Translations under genes and position numbers: made by a program
In this document: one piece after another, positions 44,284 through 53,424 of the stretch
Layout: every line of letters starts with the position of its first letter
Position numbering within the stretch: the stretch's first letter is position 1
DNA from: Vibrio injensis
Lineage (GTDB): Bacteria > Pseudomonadota > Gammaproteobacteria > Enterobacterales > Vibrionaceae
Length of the DNA: 64,000 nt
Direction: 5' to 3'
Assembly (NCBI RefSeq): GCF_001895205.1
Contig: NZ_BDJF01000027.1
Location: 558,001 to 622,000 of the forward strand
Notes under the pieces: model-generated
What the model saw: only the letters and a program-made list of their open reading frames with translations
The model's database searches: none
What the model was told of the DNA's origin: nothing

Positions 44284-45546
44284 ATGTCTTCACCCTTCAA
44301 AACCTTTTTAGACTTGGGTATTGCACCTACTTTAGTTGAGAGCCTGAATGCGTTAGGTATTGAGACGCCAACAGAAATTCAAATTCAGGCCATCCCACCC
44401 GTTTTGGCAGGACACGATGTCCTTGCTGGAGCACAAACCGGAACAGGTAAAACGGCGGCCTTTGGTTTACCGCTTTTACAGCGCTTGGCAGCATCGAAAA
44501 CTGATGTTGATGTGAGCAGTAAGGATATTCGTGCTTTGGTGTTGGTGCCAACGCGTGAGCTTGCCCAGCAGGTATTTGACAGTTTGACTGCTTACGCGAA
44601 AGGCAGCGAGTTAAAAGTTGTTGTTGCTTATGGCGGCACCAGTATGAGTGTGCAGAAACAACACTTGCGTGGTGGTGCTGATGTACTTATCGCCACACCT
44701 GGGCGGCTTTTGGATCACGCACATGTAAAAAGTCTTTATTTAGGCAACGTACAAACCTTAGTGTTGGATGAAGCGGATCGAATGCTGGATATGGGCTTTA
44801 TGCCTGATATCCAAAGAGTCTTACGTAAGTTAAATCGTGCACGACAAACGTTATTCTTTTCTGCCACCTTTGATCAAAAAATTAAAGCACTGGCTTATCG
44901 GATGATGCATGAGCCGATAGAGGTACAAGTGACACCAGCGAATACGACAGCAGATACAGTGTCACAAATGGTTTATCCGGTTGATAAAAAACGCAAAAGC
45001 GAGCTATTGGCATATTTGATCGGTTCACGTAACTGGCGGCAAGTATTGGTCTTTACTAAGACCAAGCAAGGGAGTGATGCTTTAGCTCAAGAACTGAAGT
45101 TGGATGGGATCAAAGCGGCTTCGATCAATGGTGATAAAAGCCAAGGCGCGCGACAAAAGGCGTTGGATGATTTTAAAGCTGGTAAGATTCGGGCGTTAAT
45201 TGCCACGGATGTCGCCGCGCGCGGGATTGATATTTGCCAGTTAGAGCAAGTGGTTAATTTCGACCTACCTTATAAAGCGGAAGACTATGTTCATCGCATC
45301 GGTCGCACCGGACGGGCTGGGCAATCCGGTTTGGCGGTCTCTTTAATGAGCCCACAAGAAGAGCCGCTATTGCAAGCGATTGAGCGATTGTTGGATCAAC
45401 GCCTACCACAAGAGTGGCTAAAAGGTTTTGAACCATCGCCATTAGAATGCTATGACGATACGCCTCCTCTGCGATTGAGCCGCTCTGCGGAGAAACGTCA
45501 ATTAAAGGCTAAGCTGAAAATTCACGCCAAACGTGGCAAAAGATAG
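44284..45546 (+). CDS. DEAD-box ATP-dependent RNA helicase, RhlE-like
   Basis: A 420-residue DEAD-box helicase. Motifs in order are Q motif (TEIQIQAIPPVLAG), I AQTGTGKTAA (about 51-60), Ia VPTRELAQQ, Ib TPGRLLDH, II VLDEADRML, III FSATF, IV LVFTKTKQ, V ATDVAARGID and VI HRIGRTGRAG. A short basic C-terminal tail (KLKIHAKRGKR) replaces the long tails of DeaD or DbpA, which makes RhlE the closest group. A strong AAGGA precedes the ATG, and a hairpin follows the stop. Its likely role is ribosome biogenesis or RNA turnover. Confidence 0.92.
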   Translation: MSSPFKTFLDLGIAPTLVESLNALGIETPTEIQIQAIPPVLAGHDVLAGAQTGTGKTAAFGLPLLQRLAASKTDVDVSSKDIRALVLVPTRELAQQVFDSLTAYAKGSELKVVVAYGGTSMSVQKQHLRGGADVLIATPGRLLDHAHVKSLYLGNVQTLVLDEADRMLDMGFMPDIQRVLRKLNRARQTLFFSATFDQKIKALAYRMMHEPIEVQVTPANTTADTVSQMVYPVDKKRKSELLAYLIGSRNWRQVLVFTKTKQGSDALAQELKLDGIKAASINGDKSQGARQKALDDFKAGKIRALIATDVAARGIDICQLEQVVNFDLPYKAEDYVHRIGRTGRAGQSGLAVSLMSPQEEPLLQAIERLLDQRLPQEWLKGFEPSPLECYDDTPPLRLSRSAEKRQLKAKLKIHAKRGKR

Positions 45547-45555
45547 TTAAACATA

Positions 45556-45595
45556 TAACCCTCCTTCAAAGGCGTGAGCCTTTAGGAGGGGTATG
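45556..45595. other. Hairpin between the helicase and TetR genes
   Basis: CCTCC/GGAGG bases on either side of AAAGGC GTGA GCCTTT form a nested stem between two convergent genes. No T-run follows on the plus strand, so it is a weak terminator for the helicase at best. Confidence 0.5.
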
Positions 45596-45609
45596 TGTTA
45601 GATCTTGGC

Positions 45610-46389
45610 TTAATCTTTTGTCGCTGATGCGTCTTCGTCAGTGGAGAGGTTTTCCGATGGATGAGAGAGGGCGCACTGTTTTCGCCAATCATACTGCACA
45701 TCATAGACCAGCTCTTTGACGGAACGAGGAGATAAAACATACTCATCGGTAATGCGGTATTTTTGAATCATCAGCCCATTAAACAGTTGCCAGTGGTTGA
45801 GTAAGCACTGGTCGAGGTCCGCTTTTTCATCTCGCCATGTTTCTTTAAGAAAAGGCGTTAAACTGGCCGCACTGTGGGTGTACATGATCATCTGCCATTT
45901 TACTTCCCAAATTTTGATCGGTGCTTCAGGGCATTGCTGATTGTACTGTTCGGCAAAACCTTCAATTAATCGTTCTATTTCACCCGAAGTATCCATAAAG
46001 TAGTCGATTAATGCATCTTCTTGACGCACAGCATCGGCAATCAATTGGATGGGTTGCTTGACAATCAATCCATGAGCCAGCAGGCGCATGATAAACAGAT
46101 AGACTTTCACGTTAGCTGGCATGGATTCTGGGATCTCTTTGATAACCCTACGCATATAATGCTCAACATACAGATGCAGGCCGTCACTAATGCTGTGCCA
46201 GATTTTCTCTTTACTACCGAAATGATGACGAATCAAACTGTGTGATACCCCCGCTTTGTCACTGATGTTACGCAAGGAGACTCGTGCATAACCGAAATCA
46301 CAAAACAGTTGTGCTGCAACTTTGAGGATATGATAGCGAGTGTTCAGTGCATCTTCAGCACTGCGCCGCCCTTGTCGTTTTTCCGTCAT
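45610..46389 (-). CDS. TetR-family transcriptional regulator
   Basis: A 259-residue regulator. An N-terminal TetR helix-turn-helix spans about 15-62 (RYHILKVAAQLFCDFGYARV, then SDKAGVSHSLIRHHFGSKEKIW), followed by an all-helical ligand-binding domain, longer than usual. The partner genes are unclear: the neighbouring helicase is convergent and the NUDIX hydrolase is upstream on the same strand. The ligand and targets are unknown. Confidence 0.85.
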   Translation of the reverse strand: MTEKRQGRRSAEDALNTRYHILKVAAQLFCDFGYARVSLRNISDKAGVSHSLIRHHFGSKEKIWHSISDGLHLYVEHYMRRVIKEIPESMPANVKVYLFIMRLLAHGLIVKQPIQLIADAVRQEDALIDYFMDTSGEIERLIEGFAEQYNQQCPEAPIKIWEVKWQMIMYTHSAASLTPFLKETWRDEKADLDQCLLNHWQLFNGLMIQKYRITDEYVLSPRSVKELVYDVQYDWRKQCALSHPSENLSTDEDASATKD

Positions 46390-46508
46390 GTCACTTCTTC
46401 ATTGATTGATTACTGTGATGTTTTACCAGATCTACCGCAGAGTTTCACGGATAACTGGCGCATGGAGAGATTGAATGCACAAAACCTCGCCTTAATTGAT
46501 GCGAAGGT

Positions 46509-47024
46509 TCATAAATAACCGCAGAGTTTGGCTTTACTTAAGCAAGCGATGGTTTTTGCATCGCTGATATCGCCATCAATAATGTACTGTTCGAGCTCTT
46601 CAATCGTTAGGCTTAATACCTCTATCAGTTCATCATCATCACACTGAAAGCGTTGAGTTTTCGTTAGTTGTTTGGCGACAAATAGATATTGTATTTCGTC
46701 ACAAAATCCGGCCATCGGCGTTACTTGGCCTAATTCAAAAAATTGTTCGCCACTGTAGCCAGTCTCTTCCTCTAGCTCACGTTGTGCACATTCAAGTGCT
46801 GTTTCATTATTTTCGATGGTCCCTGCCGGTAATTCGAGTAACCATTTTTTTAACGAAGGTCTGAATTGACGAATAACGATCACTCGTTTATCGGTTGTTA
46901 TTGGCAATATAACCGCTGCACCCGGGTGTTTGATGGTGGTATGGACCAAGGTTTGTCCGTTTGGATAGATAATGGTTTCTTCAACCAGTGCAATGTTTTT
47001 CCAGTGGTGTATGGTTTTTATCAT
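46509..47024 (-). CDS. NUDIX hydrolase (ADP-ribose pyrophosphatase-like)
   Basis: A 171-residue hydrolase with a complete NUDIX box GTIENNETALECAQ-RELEEETGY near 68-90 (G-x5-E-x7-REUxEExGU). The sequence IRQFRPSLKKWLLELPAG before the box is typical of NudF/ADP-ribose pyrophosphatases, as is VTPMAGFCDE after it. It probably hydrolyses ADP-ribose or a related nucleoside diphosphate. The gene is alone, divergent from ravA. Confidence 0.85.
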   Translation of the reverse strand: MIKTIHHWKNIALVEETIIYPNGQTLVHTTIKHPGAAVILPITTDKRVIVIRQFRPSLKKWLLELPAGTIENNETALECAQRELEEETGYSGEQFFELGQVTPMAGFCDEIQYLFVAKQLTKTQRFQCDDDELIEVLSLTIEELEQYIIDGDISDAKTIACLSKAKLCGYL

Positions 47025-47363
47025 GGACTAATAATCTATTTTTTTATCTGTTGAAATGCCGAGGCAGTCAGCGATGAATAAAAGCAATAAGGTATCAACA
47101 GAGGGCGGTTATCGTTAAGCGACTAACCTTACCCCATTTAATAGGATACCCCAACTCAATTGAGGCTCAGACGTGACGTTTCTACGAGTTTGTTATTGAG
47201 TCATCAATAGCTTGGGAGGCAATTCTGCAAACTTTGATCTCAATCCTTTTCTCACGATTGAGATCTGGTATAAGGCAGGCCCGAGTTTAAAATACAACTT
47301 GTAACAAATTAATAACGAATGTATAAATCCCGCTGTACCCTCAGCCAGCTACGGAGCGTTTCT
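47025..47363. other. Intergenic region upstream of ravA
   Basis: About 340 bases. GATCTCAATC at 47236-47245 and GATTGAGATC at 47256-47265 form a perfect inverted repeat about 100 bases before ravA, a possible operator. Nothing else is recognised. Confidence 0.5.
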
Positions 47364-49013
47364 ATGATTTCCCCTTCTTCTCATGCACAAAAAGCGTTAC
47401 TGGCAGAAAGAATTAATAAATTAGCCAAAGCATTGGCTGATGGCGTGTATGAGCGTGAAAGTACGATTAAGCTCTGTTTGCTCGCAGCTCTGACGGGTGA
47501 AAGTGTTTTTTTACTCGGCCCTCCCGGGATTGCAAAAAGTTTAATTGCCAAACGTCTTATCCAAGCTTTTGAGAGCAGTAGCTATTTTGAGTACTTGATG
47601 ACTCGATTTTCTACCCCTGAAGAGGTATTTGGCCCATTAAGTATTCAAGAATTGAAAGATAATGGTCGCTATCTACGCCTAACGGATGGCTACTTACCGA
47701 CGGCACAAGTGGTTTTTCTGGATGAAATATGGAAAGCAGGGCCGGCGATTCTTAATACATTGCTGACAGTCGTTAACGAGAAGACGTTTAAAAATGGCAG
47801 TGATATTGAACGTGTTCCGATGCGTTTGTTGATTTCGGCTTCCAATGAATTACCTGATGAAGAGAGCGGTCTTGATGCTTTGTACGACCGTATGTTGGTA
47901 CGTGTTTTTGTTAACCGTATTCAAAATAAACAGAACTTTAAATCGATGTTAACGGTAGGCACGCCACAAGAAGCGAAAATTCCGGATGGACTGGCAATCA
48001 CCGATCAAGAATATCATCAATGGTTAAGTGAGTTAGATAAGCTGACGTTAACCGACCCGCTGTTTGAAAAACTCTATCTGTTAAAAGCGCAATTAGAACA
48101 AGCGGCGCAAGAGAGTGGTTTACCGGCCGATGATGTTTATGTTTCTGATCGTCGTTGGAAAAAGTCGGTGAAGTTATTGAAAGCGTCTGCTTTTTTTAAT
48201 GGACGAGATCAGATCAGTCCGCTGGATTTACTGTTATTACAAGATTGCTTATGGAACAGCCCCGAGTCTCGTGAATTGGTGTATCGAGCGACTCGTGAGT
48301 TTGCGTTACGTGAGGCATTTGATCAATCTCAGGTTGAGCAACAAATTGACCGCTGTCGTATTGAATTGACGTCCATTCAGCAGACGTTAGAAAGTGAATT
48401 AGCCATGGAGCCGTCACTAGAAACCACCAATGGCTTAAGAAAAAAACAATTTCATCAATACGATCTCAGCCAAGCTAAACTTTATCAAGTGGGGCAAACA
48501 AAGAATCTCGTTAAACTGGTATTGCTGCAAAACAATTTATCGGTTGCTGAAGCAGAAAAAGGCGATAGTCGATGGATTTACCTTAGTAAGCCTGAGCTGC
48601 AAAAGGCGATTAAACAAGGACAGGGAGAGATTTACGGTTACGTTAACCACAATCCGAATGTATTCCGGTTACGGATCGAATTGGATGGACAAGGGAAGTT
48701 AGTTATCAAAGATATTGCCAATCGCTCCGTATTGTTAGCGTTGGTGACTAAGCAAGGGTTAGATGAGCAACAGTATCAACTTTGGTTACAACAAGCGGAA
48801 CAGGCGTTGGCACAACTCAAGCAAACGGAGCATCATTTACGTCAAGTGCGTTCAGATTTTCATAGTGCGTTACCACATAACTTTATTGATCCCGAGCTGC
48901 CTGTGGCGATGCAGTCGATATTGCATGAGTTACAGCAGCAATTAGAAGAGACGCACAGTGAGTTTGAGAAAACCGTTCAGCGTTTTAGGCAGTTAAGTGA
49001 TTTTTTTAGTTAA
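47364..49013 (+). CDS. ravA: MoxR-type AAA+ ATPase RavA
   Basis: A 549-residue AAA+ ATPase of the MoxR group. Walker A is GPPGIAKS, Walker B VVFLDEIWKA, with SASNELPDEESGLDALYDRM after it. The C-terminal region, with a LARA-like insert around 400-480 (YQVGQTKNLVKLVLL, IYGYVNHNPNVFRLRIEL), fits RavA, which forms hexamers and works with ViaA. The frame opens 15 codons earlier, but the ATG at 47364 with CGGAGC upstream gives the normal start. It is 13 bases before viaA, so the two form an operon. In E. coli RavA-ViaA is linked to Fe-S cluster proteins and aminoglycoside sensitivity. Confidence 0.93.
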   Translation: MISPSSHAQKALLAERINKLAKALADGVYERESTIKLCLLAALTGESVFLLGPPGIAKSLIAKRLIQAFESSSYFEYLMTRFSTPEEVFGPLSIQELKDNGRYLRLTDGYLPTAQVVFLDEIWKAGPAILNTLLTVVNEKTFKNGSDIERVPMRLLISASNELPDEESGLDALYDRMLVRVFVNRIQNKQNFKSMLTVGTPQEAKIPDGLAITDQEYHQWLSELDKLTLTDPLFEKLYLLKAQLEQAAQESGLPADDVYVSDRRWKKSVKLLKASAFFNGRDQISPLDLLLLQDCLWNSPESRELVYRATREFALREAFDQSQVEQQIDRCRIELTSIQQTLESELAMEPSLETTNGLRKKQFHQYDLSQAKLYQVGQTKNLVKLVLLQNNLSVAEAEKGDSRWIYLSKPELQKAIKQGQGEIYGYVNHNPNVFRLRIELDGQGKLVIKDIANRSVLLALVTKQGLDEQQYQLWLQQAEQALAQLKQTEHHLRQVRSDFHSALPHNFIDPELPVAMQSILHELQQQLEETHSEFEKTVQRFRQLSDFFS

Positions 49014-49026
49014 TTGAGGTCTGATT

Positions 49027-50469
49027 ATGCTCGGTGCAGACAGCTTGAATATCGTTTTAGCCATCGCGGAATCTGGCATTATTGAAACCGCCGTCAATGA
49101 TCTATTGGCGCGTTCACAAATGATGATGGTTGAAAATGATGGTATTCGTGCGTCGGTAAAAAATCATTTAGCGAAGTGGCATAGTCAAGTTAAACAACAG
49201 ATTACCCAAGTCACAGAGAGTGAGCATTTTCAAACTGAAATGGCACTTTACCAACAAGTGATTCATTGGGATGAAGAAACCTTTTTCAGCAAACTACCGG
49301 AACTGGTCAAGCAGTTAGAAGGGATGTCGTCTTTTTATCTGAAAGCTCGTCAATTAATGGAAGATAACAATGCACTGAAAAATCCGATGTTTGCTCATTT
49401 TTTCTGTGACCAATGGTACAAAGCTTTAAGCGAAGAAATTAAACAAGCGCAGATTATTGAGCTTGAAGCGAGTAAAGAACAGGCTTATGCCGAGTTGTAC
49501 CAGCGGATGGAAACGTTGCGTAATATGGATGATGTTACCCAATCTGGTGATGAAAATCACGTTGGACGCTTATGGGATATGGCGGCCGCTAAGTTAAGTC
49601 GAACCGATCTAAACGTCATGAAACGTCACGCTGACTTCCTCAAAAAGCATAAAGGGCTACAAGAAATCGCAGAGCAACTCGGACGAATGGCCAGTCAAAT
49701 TGATGATCCTTCGTTCAATCCAACGCTAAATGAACATCCTGAGGTGGTGGAAGAGAAATCTGATCAAGCGACCGATGACATTGTTGGCATTCATCCTAGT
49801 GATGATCTCAATAAGTTACTGCCGAATGAAATTCTTTTCTTGAGTCATCCAGAACTCGAAGTGATTTTTTATAAGCATCTGATAGATAAGCGCTTAATGA
49901 ACTATCGTATGCAAGGTAAATCACGCACGCTGCGTAAAGTTCGTGCTCAATCTGCCGAGCATGCGCAGTTAGAATTAGAAAAAGGGCCGTTTATTATTGC
50001 CATCGATGCATCAGGCTCAATGAAAGGTTTTCCTGAGCAGTGCGCCAAAGCGATGGCCTACGCTTTGATGCAAATTGCGCTAGCCGAAGATCGTGATTGT
50101 TTTGTGATGCTGTTTTCAACACAAGCAATTGTCTATGAGCTCACGCGGCAAGATGGTCTGCGTGAAGCGAGTGATTTTTTAAGTTATACCTTTCATGGCG
50201 GGACTGATCTGCAACCTGCGTTAGAAAAAGCGATAAGTTTGATGCAAGGTGAGCGATACAAAAATGCCGATCTGATGGTGATTTCAGACTTTATTGCGCC
50301 TAAGCAGAACGAATCGATTTTGCTGCAGGTTGAAGATTTAAAACGCAGCCATAACCGCTTCCATGCGTTGACCTTGTCTCGTCATGGTAATCCCGAACTG
50401 ATGACCATGTTTGATCACTGCTGGCATTACCATCCTAATTTATTGGGTAGACTGGTGAAGAAATGGTAG
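49027..50469 (+). CDS. viaA: von Willebrand factor A protein ViaA
   Basis: A 480-residue partner of RavA. The N-terminal 300 residues are helical. The C-terminal VWA domain carries the MIDAS motif AIDASGSMKG near 318-327, with FHGGTDLQPAL (Thr) and VISDFIAP (Asp) completing the metal site. Length matches E. coli ViaA. It directly follows ravA. Its stop is 3 bases from the convergent lambda P-like gene. Confidence 0.93.
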   Translation: MLGADSLNIVLAIAESGIIETAVNDLLARSQMMMVENDGIRASVKNHLAKWHSQVKQQITQVTESEHFQTEMALYQQVIHWDEETFFSKLPELVKQLEGMSSFYLKARQLMEDNNALKNPMFAHFFCDQWYKALSEEIKQAQIIELEASKEQAYAELYQRMETLRNMDDVTQSGDENHVGRLWDMAAAKLSRTDLNVMKRHADFLKKHKGLQEIAEQLGRMASQIDDPSFNPTLNEHPEVVEEKSDQATDDIVGIHPSDDLNKLLPNEILFLSHPELEVIFYKHLIDKRLMNYRMQGKSRTLRKVRAQSAEHAQLELEKGPFIIAIDASGSMKGFPEQCAKAMAYALMQIALAEDRDCFVMLFSTQAIVYELTRQDGLREASDFLSYTFHGGTDLQPALEKAISLMQGERYKNADLMVISDFIAPKQNESILLQVEDLKRSHNRFHALTLSRHGNPELMTMFDHCWHYHPNLLGRLVKKW

Positions 50470-50472
50470 CCA

Positions 50473-51192
50473 TCAACGTTTGCTATTAAGGATCTGCTGG
50501 ATACGTGGGTTGAGCGTTTTCCCGTGTTGCTGCTCATACTCCTCCCGTTTGAGATCATTGACGTTTTTCACTGAATGGGTCGGGAGTAAGTTGTTGGGCA
50601 ATTCAGTCACTAATTTCCCTTTTTCTTCAAGCCTTTTCGCTTCCAAATAATATTTTTTAAACAGTTGATCTAACTTGGCTTCCGCCACTCGTTTTAAGTC
50701 ATACAGCTTGTTTTGAACTAACCATTTCTCAATGTTATTTTCTGGTTCGCGCGCGAGTACGCGGATCCGGCTGTCGAGTAGCTCTTCGGCAGTAAGAGCA
50801 TCACGCAGTACCCAAAGCTCGCCCATTTGTGGTGGCCAGCTATTGCCCAACTGAATACGTTCATGACAATGCTTTAATACTCGGTTGAGACTATTTGGAT
50901 CTATCGATTCAGCGAAATCAATAAATTTACCCGTAGGCAAACTGCCATACTGATATTCCCATTGCGTTTCATAAACACTCAAGAACGAGCCAAAAACATG
51001 TAAGCACCAGTCGGAAGGCTCCTCAGGATGAACACTATCGACTGCGATGGGCTCAGAAGGTGGGCTTTTTTCCTTTTTGGATAAGCTGCTGTCGGAAGCG
51101 CTCAGATGGGCTAAGCTTTGGTTTATACCCATTTCCCGTAGTTTGCTCTCGATTTCCTGAATGTTCAGAGGTTTTCGCTTGCTGTCTTTCAT
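50473..51192 (-). CDS. Phage lambda P-like replication protein (helicase-loader-like)
   Basis: A 239-residue protein whose centre resembles replication protein P family members: WCLHVFGSFLSVYETQWEYQYG (acts like the P-family W...FG...W pattern), then NRVLKHCHERIQLGNSWPPQMGELWVLRDAL. Its start lies 140 bases inside the gene upstream, in another frame. The order, an O-like DNA-binding protein followed by an overlapping P-like protein, is that of lambda. Domesticated lambda O/P-like pairs have been proposed as replicative-helicase loaders in some bacteria, which would be a candidate role. There is no phage structural gene nearby. A start at 51132 is possible. Confidence 0.5.
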   Translation of the reverse strand: MKDSKRKPLNIQEIESKLREMGINQSLAHLSASDSSLSKKEKSPPSEPIAVDSVHPEEPSDWCLHVFGSFLSVYETQWEYQYGSLPTGKFIDFAESIDPNSLNRVLKHCHERIQLGNSWPPQMGELWVLRDALTAEELLDSRIRVLAREPENNIEKWLVQNKLYDLKRVAEAKLDQLFKKYYLEAKRLEEKGKLVTELPNNLLPTHSVKNVNDLKREEYEQQHGKTLNPRIQQILNSKR

Positions 51193-51778
51193 TGAGTTTC
51201 TCGTTAGTCAACCAATACTGGAGTTTGTTTTCTAATCGGGCGACGGTTAATAGCTCGCTGGCTTTAGACTTGTGCCAGAGAACAAACTTTTTCCACACTA
51301 ATAGATGATCATTGTTAATGCCAGAGAATTTAAAAGCACGCTCTGCCCACATGGGGATTTCACTCTCATCCAAATCATGCGTTGCGATTGCGTTCCCTTG
51401 CAGTAAATTAGACGAGTTATTGCGATAGTGTAACGCTTGCTTTGGCAGATTGGGAAAGTTTTCCTGTTGTGCAGGTGCAGGTGATTTAATGGCTATCGAT
51501 TGGCGCTCTTCTTCGCTAATCCGCATCTGGAAAATATGCAGCTCATGACCATGACGATAGTCTACTTTGATTTTTTCAAGCCGTTGCTGTTCACATAAAG
51601 CACGTAAACATTCGGCTAAACCAAAGGTAGATAAGCAGCAGAGTGGGCCCATATGCTCTAAATTAACCGTGACATAGCCCATATCATCCGCGCAGTCGGC
51701 GAGCAGTAATAAAACCAGTTTTTCCGTTGCACTTGCGCAGTTGAGTTGCCAGGCTAGATGGGTATATTTTGCGCTCAC
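51053..51778 (-). CDS. Phage lambda O / DnaT-like DNA-binding replication protein
   Basis: A 241-residue protein. The first 85 residues look like the winged-helix region of replication proteins (TEKLVLLLLADCADDMGYVT, then LEHMGPLCCLSTFGLAECLRAL). The segment IPMWAERAFKFSGINNDHLL, followed by WKKFVLWHKSKASE and LENKLQYWL, resembles the DnaT C-terminal domain. The last 46 codons overlap the P-like gene in another frame. Together with the P-like partner this suggests origin recognition or primosome assembly. Orthology to a named gene cannot be settled from sequence alone. Confidence 0.5.
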   Translation of the reverse strand: MSAKYTHLAWQLNCASATEKLVLLLLADCADDMGYVTVNLEHMGPLCCLSTFGLAECLRALCEQQRLEKIKVDYRHGHELHIFQMRISEEERQSIAIKSPAPAQQENFPNLPKQALHYRNNSSNLLQGNAIATHDLDESEIPMWAERAFKFSGINNDHLLVWKKFVLWHKSKASELLTVARLENKLQYWLTNEKLNERQQAKTSEHSGNREQTTGNGYKPKLSPSERFRQQLIQKGKKPTF

Positions 51779-51903
51779 TTATCTTGCTCCGACTTCTGTA
51801 TAACGTAAAAAGAAACGTTATTGTATGTCAGTCGCATAGGGAGTTGTAGGCTTGAGAGTAATTAAATTCATTTACACAATAGCGATATGCGAAAGAAATG
51901 AAT

Positions 51904-51927
51904 TGGCCCCATTATGTTTTGGGGCCA
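51904..51927 (-). terminator. Hairpin downstream of the peroxiredoxin gene
   Basis: TGGCCCCA TTATGTTT TGGGGCCA is a perfect 8-bp stem about 32 bases after the peroxiredoxin stop. On the minus strand it is followed by ATTCATTTC, so the T-run is weak. Confidence 0.55.
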
Positions 51928-51958
51928 TAAGTATTATCAATAGTGGCTTAAGCGTTGA

Positions 51959-52432
51959 TTACAGTAGCGCAAGTAACGTTTCTGCTTTACTGGCCTCGAA
52001 GGCTTTCCCTTCTTCAACATTGAGTGTTGTGACAACGCCGTTTTCAATGATCATCGCATAGCGTTGTGAGCGGATGCCGCCAAAACTGCCAGTGTCCATT
52101 TCAAGACCGAGAGCTTTGGTAAAACTAGCATCACCATCGGCGAGCATTAATAGCTCAGAGGCATTTTGCGCTTCACCCCATGCTTTCATTACAAATGCAT
52201 CATTAACCGCAACACAGGCAATCAGGTCAACGCCTTTCGCTTTGAAAGTATCGGCATGAACCACGTAACCAGGTAAGTGGGCTTCTGAACAGGTTGGGGT
52301 AAATGCACCTGGAACAGCAAATAAGACCACTTTTTTGCCCGCAAACAATTCTTGAACATTATGATTAACCATACCATCGGCGGTCAGTTGGCTGAGTGTT
52401 GCCGCAGGTAAAGATTGTCCTTGCTTGATCAT
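51959..52432 (-). CDS. Peroxiredoxin (Prx5/AhpE type)
   Basis: A 157-residue thiol peroxidase. The peroxidatic cysteine is in PGAFTPTCSEAHLPGY (about 41-56), with the Thr of the PxxxT/SxxC motif. There is one other cysteine region (IACVAV near 73). FGGIRSQRYAMII is typical of Prx5. It reduces hydroperoxides, probably with glutaredoxin or thioredoxin; the C-terminal glutaredoxin domain found in some Vibrio homologues is absent. AAGGA precedes the ATG. Confidence 0.88.
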   Translation of the reverse strand: MIKQGQSLPAATLSQLTADGMVNHNVQELFAGKKVVLFAVPGAFTPTCSEAHLPGYVVHADTFKAKGVDLIACVAVNDAFVMKAWGEAQNASELLMLADGDASFTKALGLEMDTGSFGGIRSQRYAMIIENGVVTTLNVEEGKAFEASKAETLLALL

Positions 52433-52625
52433 CTTGGTTCCTTAATCGTGAGTTGTCCCTGCGGTTTGAAAATCAAATCGCCTGAGGGAAGAGATTACTC
52501 ATCCAGTGTAACTCTAAATACGATGACCAACCACCGACAAACTGTAGGGAAATCATGATGAGTTAATGGCGTTATTATGGTTGCTACCACTTGTTATCGA
52601 TGCACCCCAGTTTAGGGCTGATATT

Positions 52626-53318
52626 TCATTCTGATAACGTGATTGAAACGGAGTGATAAGCACGGACAATTGGCGCGGCTTTTTCAGGGTGACTTTTTTC
52701 AACACGCTGATAATGGCTAAGTAACTTAGTTAAATATCCTTGCGCATGCTGATATTCAGCGAGGGTCTTGACTTGCCAGAGTGAGTCGCCTACCAGACTG
52801 ATCGTTGGTGCGTGATTATCAGTAGAAGATGGTGTTCCAATATACAGCACTTCGTAATAACGGCGGTTGTCTTCGACTAGGCTTTCATGATACAGCCGAC
52901 AGGACAACTGACGTAACTGTTGTCTTAAGCGATAGGTGTGATAAACCGGACAAAGTATAAAATCGATCGATTGGTTTGGATGAGTGGTGATGATTTTGTC
53001 CACCAGCTCCGCGGTTAAATCACCACCGACACCCGCGATGATCACTAAATGACGACCGCTATAGTCACTCAGTGGTAAAGCTGCTACGTCTAGGCTGTCG
53101 GCGGTCCATTGAGTTTGATTAGGAAAGTGGCGTAAAAGGCGCTGGCGTAACACGTCAATCAGCTCGGGGACAATATCAACAAAATGAATGCAGCTCGCCG
53201 CTTGGCGCGTTAATAGCGCTTGTCCCAACCAACCATGATCACAGCAGCAATCCCAAATATGATCATAAGGCTGGGTAATCAGTTGCTCAATGTGTTGTAG
53301 GCGTTGGCTTAGCTTCAT
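52626..53318 (-). CDS. trmK: tRNA (adenine-22-N1)-methyltransferase
   Basis: A 230-residue TrmK-like methyltransferase. The SAM-binding fold starts with IWDCCCDHGWLGQALL (canonical DVGCDHGxL) near 21-36; VIIAGVGGDLTAELV near 93 is the AGMGG motif, and FILCPVYHTYRLR near 120 resembles the catalytic loop region. It methylates N1 of A22 in tRNAs. Three cysteines in a row in motif I are unusual. Confidence 0.88.
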   Translation of the reverse strand: MKLSQRLQHIEQLITQPYDHIWDCCCDHGWLGQALLTRQAASCIHFVDIVPELIDVLRQRLLRHFPNQTQWTADSLDVAALPLSDYSGRHLVIIAGVGGDLTAELVDKIITTHPNQSIDFILCPVYHTYRLRQQLRQLSCRLYHESLVEDNRRYYEVLYIGTPSSTDNHAPTISLVGDSLWQVKTLAEYQHAQGYLTKLLSHYQRVEKSHPEKAAPIVRAYHSVSITLSE

Positions 53319-53424
53319 GGAAAATAACGATTAGTCAATTAAGGAAGCGGATTATACTCAACTTAACTCGCGAACCACAATTTTAAACGATCAAGCTAAG
53401 ATAAACAGCCATAAGGAGAAAATA

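Noticed and set aside
50473..51778. Prophage remnant around the O/P-like genes
   Set aside because: No integrase, capsid or lysis genes are next to them, and the neighbouring genes are housekeeping; a domesticated pair fits better.
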